A model generated the notes under the pieces. That model saw only the letters and a list, made by a program, of their open reading frames with translations, had not been told where the DNA came from and did not search any database. Positions 59,201-60,743 of a stretch of 64,000 nucleotides of DNA are shown here, piece after piece (position 1 is the first letter of the stretch; the number at the start of each line of letters is the position of its first letter). This stretch comes from Charina bottae (lineage: Eukaryota; Chordata; Lepidosauria; Squamata; Charinaidae). The stretch covers positions 6,637,501 to 6,701,500 of the forward strand of contig JALMGJ010000020.1 of NCBI GenBank assembly GCA_023362775.1, in the 5' to 3' direction. Position numbers and translations under genes: made by a program.

Positions 59201-59917
59201 TTATCTCATAGAAAGCAAAATATATGCATATTGTATATATAAGTATATGCATAGTACATACTATTGATATGAGATGTGTATGTGTGTGAGAGAAAGAGAG
59301 AAAGAATGAGTGTATATATACAATACCATATATATTATATATGCCACCGATATATAATATATGATGTTTTTATATATACCTTCCTAATCATGGCATGCAT
59401 TTGTTTGGCAGTCAGGAAAATGCCTGTACACTGAGTCCACGCATCAAACATTTCCCTTTTTGAAATCTGGTGCCCTTTGAGTGGAGCAGCACTGACTACC
59501 TCATGATGTACTGGCAGGGTTCAAGCTCTGTCCTTGCCAAATGTTAAGTCCATGCAAGACCGGGGAACTCCTGGTTCGAGCTCGGCCCTGGGAGGTCTGC
59601 CTCGCCTCCCGGCCCCTTTCCTGGCTCTCCTACACTACGGGTGCTGCTGCTGCTGCTGCCGCCACCACCTTGTGATCCCTCTCCCTTTTTTGAGCCACCC
59701 TCATCTGTGTTACCTATGTCAGTGACAGTGTCCCTGCTGTGGGACAGCTGCAGCTCCTCATTCTCAGACTCTGAGTCCTGACGGGACAACTTGGTGCTCT
59801 TTAGGCTGCCGGCCCGGCGAATGCTGGACAGGGAACCCCCTCTCTTCACCCGGAAACTGCGGGTTCCTTTAATCTGGAGCAAGCGGGAGCCTCCTATCCT
59901 GATCTTCCTGCTGGGAA
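1741..59917 (-). CDS. UNC80: UNC80 gene, internal part (33 coding exons; both ends outside window)
   Basis: UNC80 is a very large intracellular protein with helical-repeat architecture. It pairs with UNC79 and docks on the NALCN channel, supporting its surface expression and the resting sodium leak of neurons. I recognise it from many exon peptides that agree with vertebrate UNC80 as I remember it, for example FRYQVWPRMEEGAQQIF (exon 6), AATVINTAVHFNHLFSLSGY (exon 18) and LDFIVRTRIPIFVLL (exon 31). The 33 exons total 4839 nt. Every one is flanked by AG on its 5' side and GT on its 3' side on the minus strand, and all junction phases are compatible with no internal stop. By length this is roughly residues 1300-2930 of about 3250; that numbering is an estimate. 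Introns run from 170 bp to 7.0 kb. No promoter, start codon, stop codon or polyadenylation site of the gene is in the window. The intact frame and clean splice sites argue for a functional gene, not a pseudogene. Confidence 0.97.
2011..2100 (-). repeat. L2/CR1-type LINE 3' tail, minus orientation
   Basis: A (TTTA)n run is followed by the reverse complement of the common reptile LINE tail (accgcccagaat...gatgggcggtgatataa). Only the terminal about 90 bp is recognisable. Confidence 0.65.
2225..2420 (+). repeat. Dispersed repeat ending in an L2-type tail
   Basis: From 2367 the sequence is the same tail as at 2011-2100 but on the plus strand, ending in (AAATA)n at about 2418. The segment in front (2225-2340) is of unknown family, perhaps a SINE body. 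Confidence 0.5.
2780..2945 (-). CDS. UNC80: UNC80 exon 32
   Basis: 166 nt, 55 codons plus 1 nt: LLAQPAENHEELTARQHIAD, QLERRFIPRPLCKSSLIAEF and NNELKILKEAVHSGS. Acceptor CCTCAG, donor GTGAGG. Confidence 0.97.
2946..3253. other. UNC80 intron between exons 31 and 32
   Basis: 308 bp of AT-rich intron. I see nothing else in it. Confidence 0.7.
3254..3438 (-). CDS. UNC80: UNC80 exon 31
   Basis: 185 nt: 2 nt completing Ala, then 61 codons: LKVILVCFERQLGSQWYWLS, LQVKEMALRKVGGLALWDFL and DFIVRTRIPIFVLLRPFIQC, then K. Acceptor TTTTAG, donor GTAATC. The intron to exon 30 is the shortest here (170 bp). Confidence 0.97.
3609..3815 (-). CDS. UNC80: UNC80 exon 30
   Basis: 207 nt: 2 nt completing Asp, 68 codons and 1 nt: SPWLEQPEVLLLLQTVINIL, LPPRIISTSRSKNFMLESSP, AHCSTPGDAGKDLRKEGLAE and STSQAAYL. 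Acceptor is ATGCAG and donor is GTGAGT. The longest open frame on this strand here is in a different frame and is a shadow. Confidence 0.96.
3816..4620. other. UNC80 intron between exons 29 and 30
   Basis: 805 bp. No exon or recognisable repeat seen. The short open frames here have no family resemblance and are taken as chance. Confidence 0.6.
4621..4744 (-). CDS. UNC80: UNC80 exon 29
   Basis: 124 nt, 41 codons plus 1 nt: ALKEDFPLSHVISPFTNQER, REGMLLNLLIPFVLTVGSGS and K. Acceptor is GCACAG. The donor, GTCTGA, has C at +3 and is unusually weak, but the next exon begins with the right 2 nt for the family Asp. Confidence 0.94.
5549..5573. repeat. (AG)n microsatellite
   Basis: About 12 AG units in the intron between exons 28 and 29. 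The rest of 4745-6042 shows nothing I can name. Confidence 0.95.
6043..6235. repeat. Foldback repeat with two 66-bp inverted arms
   Basis: Arm 6043-6108 (gtggagtctttggtgctctc...) and arm 6168-6235 are reverse complements with only a few mismatches, separated by a loop of about 59 bp containing TATATAAAC. The right arm plus loop is related to 918-1048. It lies in the intron between exons 28 and 29. Confidence 0.85.
6375..6500 (-). CDS. UNC80: UNC80 exon 28
   Basis: 126 nt, 42 codons, phase 0: VMGVVGPSSVADGLPLLHLS, PYLSPPLPFSTAVVRLVALQ and IQ. Acceptor is TTGCAG and donor is GTGTGA. A 66-bp foldback repeat starts about 140 bp beyond the donor. Confidence 0.96.
6501..7689. other. UNC80 intron 27-28, left part
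   Basis: No exon recognised. Short overlapping open frames at 6607-6920 are on both strands and look non-coding. Confidence 0.5.
7690..7985 (-). repeat. L2/CR1-type LINE 3' end, minus orientation, truncated
   Basis: The reverse complement reads a degraded ORF2 C-terminus (about 7985-7860, ending LKTWLFAQAFG-like) and then a 3' UTR with the cccagagttgttgggagttgg tail and AATAATAAA. It is a 5'-truncated fossil. Confidence 0.65.
7998..8292 (-). mobile_element. Sauria-type SINE, minus orientation
   Basis: It begins with the AAGGTAAAGGT tail and the BovB-like segment (gcagtcgtgtccgactctag), then the body and a degraded tRNA-like head (ggattcgaacc is the B-box region). Relative to the copies at 48.9 and 55.1 kb, the cggtgctcatctccgtttgttag segment is missing and the last bases of the tRNA head are altered. 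No target duplication is clear. Confidence 0.85.
8293..9537. other. UNC80 intron 27-28, right part
   Basis: AT-rich intron. It holds a small foldback at 9343-9416: two 19-bp arms (ttttcagagtggtgcgtgg and its near reverse complement) about 36 bp apart. Otherwise nothing recognised. Confidence 0.5.
9538..9661 (-). CDS. UNC80: UNC80 exon 27
   Basis: 124 nt: 1 nt completing Arg, then 41 codons: RQVEWEPASNLIEGVCLTLQ, RQPIISFLPHLRSLINVCVN and L. Acceptor is TTCTAG and donor is GTGAGT. Found on the reverse complement; it joins exons 26 and 28 exactly. Confidence 0.96.
9662..12585. other. UNC80 intron between exons 26 and 27
   Basis: 2.9 kb of AT-rich intron. I found no further exon and no repeat I could name. 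Confidence 0.6.
12586..12786 (-). CDS. UNC80: UNC80 exon 26
   Basis: 201 nt: 1 nt completing Arg, 66 codons and 2 nt: LAEIAHSLLKLAPYDTQTME, SRGLRRYIMEMLPITDWTAE and AVRPALILILKRLDRMFNKI, ending HKMPTL. Acceptor is TTTTAG and donor is GTAAGC. Confidence 0.97.
13605..13890 (-). pseudogene. CR1-type LINE reverse transcriptase fossil
   Basis: The reverse complement reads AQPWSIIFEKIWRRGEVPD and, a few residues on, GKEDPGNYRYQAVTD, the start of the CR1 reverse transcriptase domain (classically W-GEVP then KEDPGNYRPVSL). It then shifts frame (KTVEQIIKCI). It is short and broken. Confident as non-LTR RT, less so as CR1 proper. Confidence 0.75.
14330..15300 (+). other. Unassigned open-frame region in intron (possible processed pseudogene)
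   Basis: Two adjacent open stretches lie on the plus strand, opposite to UNC80. The first, about 14532-14804, has no ATG start that I trust (SDTIPSDYKNIPQLSPNFSS... then ITIGALGGP). The second, 14896-15300, is open after a stop. It ends with a strongly hydrophobic span (NMFWLSLYPHIFFALLVMAA, then FANLVLRLALVG) followed by an Arg-rich tail (GGRRRRRRRSKNRNG). I do not recognise either. They could be a decayed retrocopy of a membrane-protein gene or chance frames. Confidence 0.3.
16279..16337. repeat. Compound tetranucleotide microsatellite (GGTA)n(GACA)n
   Basis: About five GGTA units pass directly into about ten GACA units. The rest of 15301-17039 shows no named feature. Confidence 0.95.
17040..17258 (-). 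CDS. UNC80: UNC80 exon 25
   Basis: 219 nt: 1 nt completing Arg, 72 codons and 2 nt. Landmarks are ENLHLLEEGQGIQREELDER, IAREEFRRPRESLLNICTEF and YKHCGPRLKILQNLAGEPRV. It is a charged helical segment. Acceptor is TTCAG and donor is GTATTA. Confidence 0.97.
17259..17566. other. UNC80 intron between exons 24 and 25
   Basis: 308 bp, nothing recognised apart from splice signals. The pyrimidine-poor start after the microexon donor may matter for its inclusion (inference). Confidence 0.5.
17567..17602 (-). CDS. UNC80: UNC80 exon 24 (36-nt microexon)
   Basis: 36 nt: 1 nt completing Arg, 11 codons (YPEQGAKLHFI) and 2 nt beginning the next Arg. Acceptor is TTCTAG and donor is GTACTG. It keeps frame whether included or skipped, because 36 is divisible by 3 and the flanking phases match, so regulated skipping is possible (inference). 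Confidence 0.9.
17603..19322. other. UNC80 intron between exons 23 and 24
   Basis: 1.7 kb, AT-rich. No exon or named repeat seen. Confidence 0.6.
19323..19415 (-). CDS. UNC80: UNC80 exon 23
   Basis: 93 nt: 1 nt completing Arg, 30 codons and 2 nt: PMTAPQMSRCDQGHKGTTTA then NHTMSAGTNT. This is a low-complexity Thr/Ser linker. Acceptor is TTACAG and donor is GTATTT. Confidence 0.93.
19430..19615 (-). repeat. CR1-like 3' region fragment
   Basis: The stretch gaatcttagggttggaaagg...catcaagttcagccctctgc...ttccctgacagatggttgtc is the familiar CR1-type tail seen in reverse orientation, preceded by a degenerate (TAG)n/(TAA)n run. The rest of the intron to 20224 shows nothing. Confidence 0.6.
20225..20395 (-). 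CDS. UNC80: UNC80 exon 22
   Basis: 171 nt: 1 nt completing Ser, 56 codons and 2 nt: LQMLMVLEALVPCYLQKLKR, QTSQVETVTAAREEIAATAA and LATSLQALLYSVEVLT. An alanine-rich helix is evident. Acceptor TTTCAG, donor GTGAGC. Confidence 0.97.
20728..20945 (-). pseudogene. BovB (RTE) LINE ORF2 C-terminal fragment
   Basis: The reverse complement encodes LGKVEGKRKRGRPRARWMED, then LEVTDSTVGELVMATADRKL and WRGLVHEVMKSWKRLN, the diagnostic BovB C-terminus (G-K-GRPR-RW, W-HGVTKSRTRL). 5'-truncated. Confidence 0.85.
21635..22380 (-). pseudogene. Non-LTR reverse transcriptase fossil
   Basis: At 22377-22138 the minus strand reads YKVKGSKSECKNYRGFSLLG, the KNYRGISLL block of LINE reverse transcriptases. Further along, 21850-21635 reads a Lys-rich segment ending DVCKDKKLWRDIVNG that may be the 3' end of the same element with its middle lost. 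Clade not assigned. Confidence 0.55.
22587..22683 (-). CDS. UNC80: UNC80 exon 21
   Basis: 97 nt: 2 nt completing Asp, 31 codons and 2 nt: FCYGNEDLTFSISEAIKLCV then TVVAYAPESFR. Acceptor is TTTCAG and donor is GTAACA. It was found by reading the reverse complement and fits the phases of exons 20 and 22. Confidence 0.95.
23018..23160 (+). repeat. Ancient squamate foldback MITE-like repeat
   Basis: It begins ggctgcaatcctat, then tttacctggcagtaaacccc, and later gagacttacttccaagca. The same family is clearer at 58878-58970. This copy is degraded and lacks the terminal ataggattg. The rest of 22684-23561 shows nothing else. Confidence 0.5.
23562..23700 (-). CDS. UNC80: UNC80 exon 20
   Basis: 139 nt, 46 codons plus 1 nt: DAAYNGPNKGVSAQCLFDLL, QSLEGDTPDNLDILELVKAE and KPLKSL. 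Acceptor CTGCAG, donor GTATTT. The GDTPDN segment differs from mammals as I remember them; the flanks do not. Confidence 0.96.
23701..24671. other. UNC80 intron 19-20, left part
   Basis: No exon. The 144-codon plus-strand frame at 23565-23999 overlaps exon 20 antisense and has no family match, so I treat it as a shadow. Confidence 0.5.
24672..25014 (+). mobile_element. Solo-LTR-like element
   Basis: 343 bp starting TGTCAGCC and ending CCTGACA, so the ends form a TGTCAG/CTGACA inverted pair as LTRs do. An AATAAA lies at 24930-24935, about 80 bp before the end. No primer-binding site or coding part follows, so it would be a solo LTR. The flanking bases (aagaa/agtag) do not give a clean target duplication. 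Gypsy versus retroviral origin is undecided. Confidence 0.5.
25365..25499 (-). CDS. UNC80: UNC80 exon 19
   Basis: 135 nt, 45 codons, phase 0: VYADYESNPQLRQAIEFACR then QFYILHRKPFVLQLFASVAP and LLEFP. Acceptor is CCCAG and donor is GTGAGT. Confidence 0.97.
25672..25823. mobile_element. hAT-type MITE, 152 bp
   Basis: Inverted ends are CAGGGCCTCAACTGGGG (left) and, reading the other strand, CAGGACCGCAACTAGGG (right). It is flanked by an exact 8-bp duplication, cctggcag, at 25664-25671 and 25824-25831. The length, CAGG ends and 8-bp duplication are standard for hAT. There is no coding capacity. The inside is GC-rich with G runs. Confidence 0.9.
25885..26153 (-). CDS. UNC80: UNC80 exon 18 (largest in window)
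   Basis: 269 nt: 2 nt completing Ala, then 89 codons. Landmarks are GKELFGLDTLQKSLWIKLLE, MFLGMPSEFPWGDEIMLFLN, VFNGALILHPEDSALLRQYA and HFNHLFSLSGYQWILPTMLQ. This is among the most conserved UNC80 segments and first identified the gene. Acceptor CCTAG, donor GTGAGC. A hAT MITE ends 61 bp beyond the donor. Confidence 0.98.
26154..26647. other. UNC80 intron between exons 17 and 18
   Basis: 494 bp, AT-rich; nothing else recognised. Confidence 0.6.
26648..26828 (-). CDS. UNC80: UNC80 exon 17
   Basis: 181 nt, 60 codons plus 1 nt: VFTRKLEEVGRVLFLISLTQ, KIPVAHKQSHVSLLQEDLLR and LPSFPRSAIDAEFSLFNDPQ. The acceptor follows a nine-T run. Donor is GTACCA. Confidence 0.96.
26925..27025 (-). repeat. L2-type LINE tail, minus orientation, degraded
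   Basis: Runs of (TTTAT)n are followed by aaatttcgtcaccgtccatctcactcaaag, a worn copy of the LINE tail also at 2011 and 63725. Confidence 0.5.
27325..27353. repeat. (AC)n microsatellite
   Basis: About 14 AC units. The rest of the intron 26829-27859 shows only the LINE tail at 26.9 kb. Confidence 0.95.
27860..27961 (-). CDS. UNC80: UNC80 exon 16
   Basis: 102 nt, 34 codons, phase 0: TYVRDIYPFRRSVSPQLNLV then HMHPEKGQELIQKQ. Acceptor CTGCAG, donor GTATGC. It contains another RR-S-x-S motif. Confidence 0.96.
28970..29960 (+). pseudogene. Fossil non-LTR (CR1/L2-like) ORF2 C-terminal region
   Basis: Despite many frame breaks the plus strand reads the stereotyped tail of these LINEs: GIIRKAIENGTANIIMPLYK and LECCVRFWSP at 29390-29480, then GLEQLSCEERL-, LELFSLEQKRIRGDIIEI and KIMRGIWKAERQ up to about 29660. 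No intact frame remains. Confidence 0.7.
30700..31150 (+). pseudogene. L2-like LINE ORF2 3' fossil
   Basis: The plus strand reads DQKRAFSVIGPLSETLCP at 30811-30864, then after a break WDGSLPFDIH and LLFHKSFG-like residues, the same end as the better copy at 49.6-50.2 kb. The intervening intron 29960-30700 shows nothing I can name. Confidence 0.55.
31362..31451 (-). CDS. UNC80: UNC80 exon 15
   Basis: 90 nt, 30 codons, phase 0: ECLEFFNIPESQSSNYFLMD then KRWNLIHYNK. Acceptor is GCTAG and donor is GTGAGA. A tRNA-type SINE begins only about 26 bp from this exon, upstream in gene orientation, close to where the branch point should lie. Confidence 0.96.
31477..31745 (+). mobile_element. tRNA-derived SINE with LINE-type tail
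   Basis: The head gccagtttggtctagtggtt aaggtgctgg and the B-box-like gagttctagtcccgcc are tRNA-like. The body has gggtgaccttgggccagtca and the end is ataaaggtgggatagaaaat followed by (AATA)/(AAGT)/(AAGC)n repeats. It is a different family from the Sauria-type copies. Confidence 0.75.
31746..32308. other. UNC80 intron 14-15, remaining part
   Basis: AT-rich; nothing recognised. Confidence 0.55.
32309..32403 (-). CDS. UNC80: UNC80 exon 14
   Basis: 95 nt: 2 nt completing Gly, then 31 codons: TKTLVVHGQNECDIPTQLPV and HEDTQFEALLK. Acceptor is TAAAG after a modest pyrimidine tract. The donor, GTTTGC, lacks the usual purine at +3 and is weak. Confidence 0.94.
32404..33675. other. UNC80 intron between exons 13 and 14
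   Basis: 1.27 kb. Several plus-strand frames of 60-100 codons at 32582-33350 have no family resemblance and biased, non-coding composition. Nothing named. Confidence 0.5.
33676..33859 (-). CDS. UNC80: UNC80 exon 13
   Basis: 184 nt, 61 codons plus 1 nt. The peptide is VGLIMYFVRTPCEWGMDAIS, ATLTFLWEVVGYVEGLFFKD, then LKQTMKKEQCEVKLLVTASM and P. Acceptor is CATAG and donor is GTATGG. It is strongly hydrophobic and helical and matches UNC80 closely. Confidence 0.97.
34690..35110 (+). repeat. Fossil LINE (L2/CR1-like) untranslated/3' region
   Basis: Phrases such as tataaggctttatatatcaac, gggaactggcagctac, agagtgcattacaatcaacc and gatccaggagaacccccacc match a common reptile LINE-associated module as I remember it. 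No frame survives. The remainder of 33860-35698 shows nothing. Confidence 0.45.
35699..35785 (-). CDS. UNC80: UNC80 exon 12
   Basis: 87 nt, 29 codons, phase 0. The peptide is DELMYMLRKLLLNIGDFPAQ then TSHILFNYL. It is too short to stand out as an open frame, but it fits exactly between exons 11 and 13 in order, phase and family sequence. Acceptor CTGCAG, donor GTAAGT. Confidence 0.96.
36100..36726 (+). pseudogene. L2-like LINE ORF2 C-terminal copy, interrupted by hAT element
   Basis: The plus strand encodes QLDQNAVAHVLLVLGAYN then LHWLPFGFWVHFKVLVLTYK and ALHGLALGYLQD, the L2 pattern (LHWLPV-RI-FK-L-L-YKALHG). The frame is broken after 36420. Its tail is cut by the hAT insertion at 36735. 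Confidence 0.75.
37086..37156. repeat. (GT)n-GCGCGC palindrome
   Basis: Left half (GT)n gcgcgcgcagattac and right half gtaatcgcgcgcgc(AC)n pair as a hairpin with about 10 bases of loop. It alternates purine and pyrimidine throughout, a Z-DNA-prone composition. Confidence 0.85.
37226..37690. repeat. Tandem pair of 232-bp units, each with 40-bp inverted arms
   Basis: A unit starting ctgccccttcaaaagggcag at 37226 recurs at 37458. In each, an arm (37232-37271; 37464-37503) is the reverse complement of a later arm (37392-37431; 37640-37679) with about one mismatch in 40. Confidence 0.9.
37967..38067 (-). CDS. UNC80: UNC80 exon 11
   Basis: 101 nt: 2 nt completing Val, then 33 codons. The peptide is SAVAQQVLWNCLIEDPSTVL then RHFLEKLTISNRQ. 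Acceptor is ATACAG and donor is GTAGAG. In gene orientation the hAT element at 36735-37814 lies about 150 bp downstream of this donor. Confidence 0.96.
38068..38998. other. UNC80 intron 10-11, left part
   Basis: Contains a 14-bp direct repeat (tcaggatccacgtg) at 38872-38903 and otherwise nothing recognised. Confidence 0.5.
38999..39305. mobile_element. hAT (Charlie-like) MITE, about 307 bp
   Basis: The left end CAGCCTTTCTCAACC and the reverse-complemented right end CAAGGTTTCTCAACC share TTTCTCAACC, a known Charlie-type terminus. Both subterminal parts have the gaacccc motif. There is no coding capacity and no clean 8-bp duplication, so it is an older copy. Confidence 0.65.
39306..40131. other. 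UNC80 intron 10-11, right part
   Basis: AT-rich with a short (GT)n at 40022-40035. The minus-strand frame at 39803-39997 has no family match. Nothing else recognised. Confidence 0.5.
40132..40275 (-). CDS. UNC80: UNC80 exon 10
   Basis: 144 nt: 2 nt completing Asp, 47 codons and 1 nt. The peptide is DEEHTTEHTPNHHVPQPPQA, then VFPACICAAVLPIVHLMEDG and EVREDGVA. It moves from a His/Pro-rich linker back into helical scaffold. Acceptor is TTTTAG and donor is GTACTG. Confidence 0.95.
40862..40936 (-). repeat. Fragment of a dispersed reptile repeat
   Basis: The string gctgtgttagtctatggtgg...ggagtctggtagcacctttt...aactaacacatttt resembles a widespread reptile repeat as I remember it. Family not named. 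The rest of 40276-41014 shows nothing. Confidence 0.4.
41015..41146 (-). CDS. UNC80: UNC80 exon 9
   Basis: 132 nt: 2 nt completing Val, 43 codons and 1 nt. The peptide is EEVTNLASRRLSVSPSCTSS followed by TSHRNYSFRRGSVWSVRSAV and SAE. It is rich in Ser with Arg-Arg-x-Ser motifs (RRLS, RRGS), so it is a likely phosphorylated linker (inference). Acceptor TATCAG, donor GTAAGG. Confidence 0.96.
42088..43272 (+). pseudogene. L1 ORF1-like protein frame
   Basis: An open frame of about 395 codons runs in front of the ORF2 start. Residues about 15-100 are a Lys/Glu/Gln-rich coiled coil. From about 108 (RRNNLRLRGI) there is the RRM-like core with VHRIGPNRLKRALPRDVLIK and the C-terminal domain to about 260. 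The nominal start is not ATG; a likelier original ATG at 41988 is separated by a frame break. The last about 70 codons before the ORF2 start come from a GC-rich insert that is not L1-like. ORF1p binds L1 RNA as a trimer. Confidence 0.8.
43276..44043 (+). pseudogene. L1 ORF2 endonuclease domain (one in-frame stop)
   Basis: AP-like endonuclease motifs in order: KIITWNVRGLG (catalytic Asn), IIFLQETH (Glu), TLINVYAPNEKQ, ILAGDCNMVVDK (Asp, Asn), LRIDNIFAS and SDHSMM (terminal Asp-His). A TAA at 43420-43422 splits it, with the same frame resuming at once. Key residues remain, so the copy is not very old. The domain nicks target DNA for target-primed reverse transcription. Confidence 0.85.
44269..46353 (+). 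pseudogene. L1 ORF2 reverse transcriptase region, multiply frameshifted
   Basis: RT blocks: IPKPGKDKSEIDSYRKISLI at 44801, GFIKGRQM, ALDIFKAFD (usual LDxEKAFD, catalytic Asp kept), RGPRQGCPLSPILFIL, and FFADDTML just after a frame break at about 45285, then SFKYLGINIAKN. Several stops and small deletions, including a loss between the palm and the FADD motif, make it inactive. Confidence 0.85.
46353..46680 (+). mobile_element. Sauria-type SINE inserted in the L1
   Basis: Head ggggcgtggtggctcagcgg with A/B boxes (ggttcgaatccc), a body shared with the other copies, and tail aacctttacctt. It is flanked by an exact 13-bp duplication, taagtaaaattta, at 46340-46352 and 46681-46693. It is a Pol III-type, LINE-mobilised element. 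Confidence 0.95.
46809..47200 (+). pseudogene. L1 ORF2 C-terminal Cys/His region
   Basis: Reads CWRCKKEIGTYLHLWWECEE, the C-x2-C-x8-H-x4-C type motif near the end of L1 ORF2, then a stop and a frame change (MKLEWQKKE). It is followed by an (AT)n run. Confidence 0.75.
47208..47251. repeat. (AT)n microsatellite
   Basis: About 22 AT units in the L1 3' part. Confidence 0.95.
48185..48371 (-). CDS. UNC80: UNC80 exon 8
   Basis: 187 nt, 62 codons plus 1 nt. The peptide starts KSFSARAVSRSHQRAEHILK. It then has a charged, probably coiled or single-helix run (NLQQEEEKKRLGREASLI), then TAIPITQEACYEP and an acidic end (SSEQEEE). Acceptor is TTGCAG. The donor, GTGCAC, is weak. The 7-kb intron that follows holds the L1. 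Confidence 0.94.
48933..49274 (-). mobile_element. Sauria-type SINE, full length, minus orientation
   Basis: Starts with aaggtaaaggtaaaggttcc and ends with gagccaccacgcccctt, the complete reverse complement of the copy at 46353. It is sense to UNC80. No target duplication is clear. The segment 47669-48184 before exon 8 shows nothing else. Confidence 0.92.
49630..50190 (+). pseudogene. L2-type LINE, 5'-truncated, well preserved 3' end
   Basis: An open frame of about 125 codons reads VQFKVLVIAFKALHGMGPGY, LRDRLIPITSNRPTRSFREG, RKRAFSIVAPTLWNMLPLEV and LLPAFRKNLKTWFCRLA, the ORF2 C-terminus. The 3' UTR follows with accgcccagagttcccttgt and an (AAATA)n tail. It is the youngest-looking L2 in the window. 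Confidence 0.85.
50190..50781. other. UNC80 intron 7-8, remaining part
   Basis: AT-rich; nothing recognised. Confidence 0.5.
50782..50913 (-). CDS. UNC80: UNC80 exon 7
   Basis: 132 nt, 44 codons, phase 0. It encodes a proline-rich segment, IPPPSINFTLPSPVLGMPSV then PMFDPPWVPQCSGSVQDPIN, ending EDQS. Acceptor is TTGCAG and donor is GTAAGT. The composition suggests an extended loop, not helical repeats. Confidence 0.97.
50914..52530. other. UNC80 intron 6-7, left part
   Basis: AT-rich; no exon or named repeat seen. Confidence 0.5.
52538..52690 (+). pseudogene. BovB (RTE) LINE 3' end
   Basis: The plus strand reads ARWKDDILEVTDSTLRELGM then LWHGLVHEVTKSRKRLNE and a stop, then aacaacaat. Same end as the copy at 20728, with fewer changes. 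Confidence 0.85.
53148..53170. repeat. (TTG)n microsatellite
   Basis: Seven to eight TTG units. The rest of 52690-53391 shows nothing else. Confidence 0.9.
53392..53573 (-). CDS. UNC80: UNC80 exon 6
   Basis: 182 nt: 2 nt completing Ala, then 60 codons. The peptide includes AMFLLCAVKVPEAVSDMLMS and FHTLWRFRYQVWPRMEEGAQ, ending QIFK. Acceptor is CTGCAG and donor is GTAAAC. It matches vertebrate UNC80 almost residue for residue as I remember it. Confidence 0.97.
53574..53955. other. UNC80 intron between exons 5 and 6
   Basis: 382 bp. Contains an exon-like stretch at 53673-53831 on the minus strand (see findings) that does not keep frame with its neighbours. Confidence 0.4.
53956..54094 (-). 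CDS. UNC80: UNC80 exon 5
   Basis: 139 nt, 46 codons plus 1 nt. The peptide runs VMSLAPAPLSLLIKAAPILT through EEMYGDIQPAAWELLLSMDE to HMAGAA, a helical hydrophobic segment typical of the repeat scaffold. Acceptor is TCGCAG and donor is GTAAGA. Confidence 0.96.
54095..54690. other. UNC80 intron between exons 4 and 5
   Basis: 596 bp; nothing recognised. Confidence 0.6.
54691..54798 (-). CDS. UNC80: UNC80 exon 4
   Basis: 108 nt, 36 codons, phase 0 at both ends. The peptide runs from CSDKSCLRTPSLKKRV to MLKYIRHQ. Acceptor is TTTCAG and donor is GTAATG. It contains basic LKKR and EGKK patches. A Sauria-type SINE lies in the intron just upstream (55079-55422). Confidence 0.95.
55079..55422 (-). 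mobile_element. Sauria-type SINE, full length, minus orientation
   Basis: Flanked by an exact 12-bp duplication, tatgacattatg, at 55063-55074 and 55424-55435. Near its head a 12-bp piece (aagcctggcgtc) is present twice in tandem (about 55379-55402), a private change of this copy. Confidence 0.94.
55682..55879 (-). CDS. UNC80: UNC80 exon 3
   Basis: 198 nt, 66 whole codons, phase 0 at both ends. The peptide starts VMILLCNQQSFICTHIDYCH and holds a striking Cys/His-rich run (CHPHCYLHHSRSCARL), then VRAIKLLYGD. It ends GKKQKE before donor GTAAGC. The Cys/His cluster could bind a metal, but that is a guess from composition. Confidence 0.96.
56249..56540 (-). mobile_element. LTR-like sequence, minus orientation
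   Basis: The reverse complement begins TGTGATGGAATTTGCC, has acaataaagacactggagtt, and ends CCTCTGACA, the layout of an LTR with a late AATAAA. No target duplication and no coding part were seen. An alternative 5' boundary lies at 56507. Confidence 0.3.
56541..58094. other. UNC80 intron 2-3, right part
   Basis: AT-rich intron with a tandem tctgatctatcc repeat near 57638-57660. Nothing else recognised. Confidence 0.5.
58095..58195 (-). CDS. UNC80: UNC80 exon 2
   Basis: 101 nt: 2 nt completing Glu, then 33 codons including GSPWSASEPSIEPE and NYHRNMSWLH. A long poly-T tract precedes the acceptor AG at 58196-58197, and the donor is GTAAGT. The middle (VLSSTGTED) is the part least like mammalian UNC80 as I remember it, which suggests a flexible linker. 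Confidence 0.95.
58878..58970 (+). repeat. Squamate foldback MITE-like repeat
   Basis: ggctgcaaccccatatccac, then acctgggagttagcaccact-like and cagtgggagttatttctgag, ending tgcataggattgtactga. The ends are inverted (gcaa-cc-at / ataggattg). The same family occurs at 23018. Confidence 0.6.
58971..59713. other. UNC80 intron 1-2, right part
   Basis: Has TA-rich sequence at 59220-59385 and a short (GCT)n at 59640-59658 next to exon 1; otherwise nothing. Confidence 0.5.
59714..59917 (-). CDS. UNC80: UNC80 exon 1 of 33 in window
   Basis: 204 nt. It starts with 2 nt that complete a Val codon and ends with 1 nt. The peptide begins VPSRKIRIGGSRLLQIKG and continues through a basic, serine-rich stretch (GGSLSSIRRAGSLKS) into an acidic segment (DSESENEE) and SRDTVTD. 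The R-x-x-S motifs look like basophilic kinase sites; that is inference. Acceptor AG is at 59918-59919 and donor GTAACA starts at 59713. The reading frame stays open for 57 more codons into the intron, but the next family residues come from exon 2. Confidence 0.93.
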
Positions 59918-60673
59918 CTGTATTAAAAGAATAAAAGAGGACTTTTTCCCCCTTATTTCCCTCCATTTTAAATATAATATAATGATGTATATTTTGTATA
60001 AAGTTATACTCTTCACCCTCCCCCCTCCTCCTTCGGCATTGCGGTGCCTTTTCCCTTTTCTCAAGGAAGAGCAGCAAGAGGCTCCCTCCAAAGCAACACC
60101 AAGGCAGCTCTAGAAATCATCCCATCCGGGATGCCTTAGTGAAAGGTAAGACAGGTCTATTACTCAGGTTATATTACACCTCAATCCAGCCATTAGTGTT
60201 ATTCAAATACTTTACAATCAGCATTGTTGGAAACCCCAGGGCTAAACCACAAAAGCTATAGTTAGTGCCAAACAGTTTGCTCTCATTGCCACAGGAGAAC
60301 AGTTATCTTTCCATGTTTGCTAGTAAGGCCTTTGCCGTTCCATCGACACGACACCCATCACTGGCTATCGGTGACTGAATTGCAAGTGCTGTCAAGGCCT
60401 CAGAGCAGGGCTGTTCTCCGGCTAGCCCCAGGCTGATCAAATTCTGTGACAGAATCATAACTCTCAAGCATGCAGCAAGTGTAGTCGTACGTAGGCGGCC
60501 TGCTTGCTGAAGCTAGGCACATCCTTTGCTTATCCACTCTGAATGTTACCTTTGTATAAATTGTCTTCTTTGCACATTAAACTTCACCAGAATTCTACAG
60601 AGAAAGCAACATGTGGTCCCACTCTTCAGATAGTTCAGAAGTTTTCAGGCATTAAAGACATCTGTGGATACAA

Positions 60674-60702
60674 TGTGTGTGTGTGTGCATGTGTGCGTGT
60701 GT

Positions 60703-60740
<38 letters not shown>
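60674..60740. repeat. (GT)n microsatellite, interrupted
   Basis: 67 bp of GT repeats with a few GC and GA interruptions. Confidence 0.95.
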
Positions 60741-60743
<3 letters not shown>

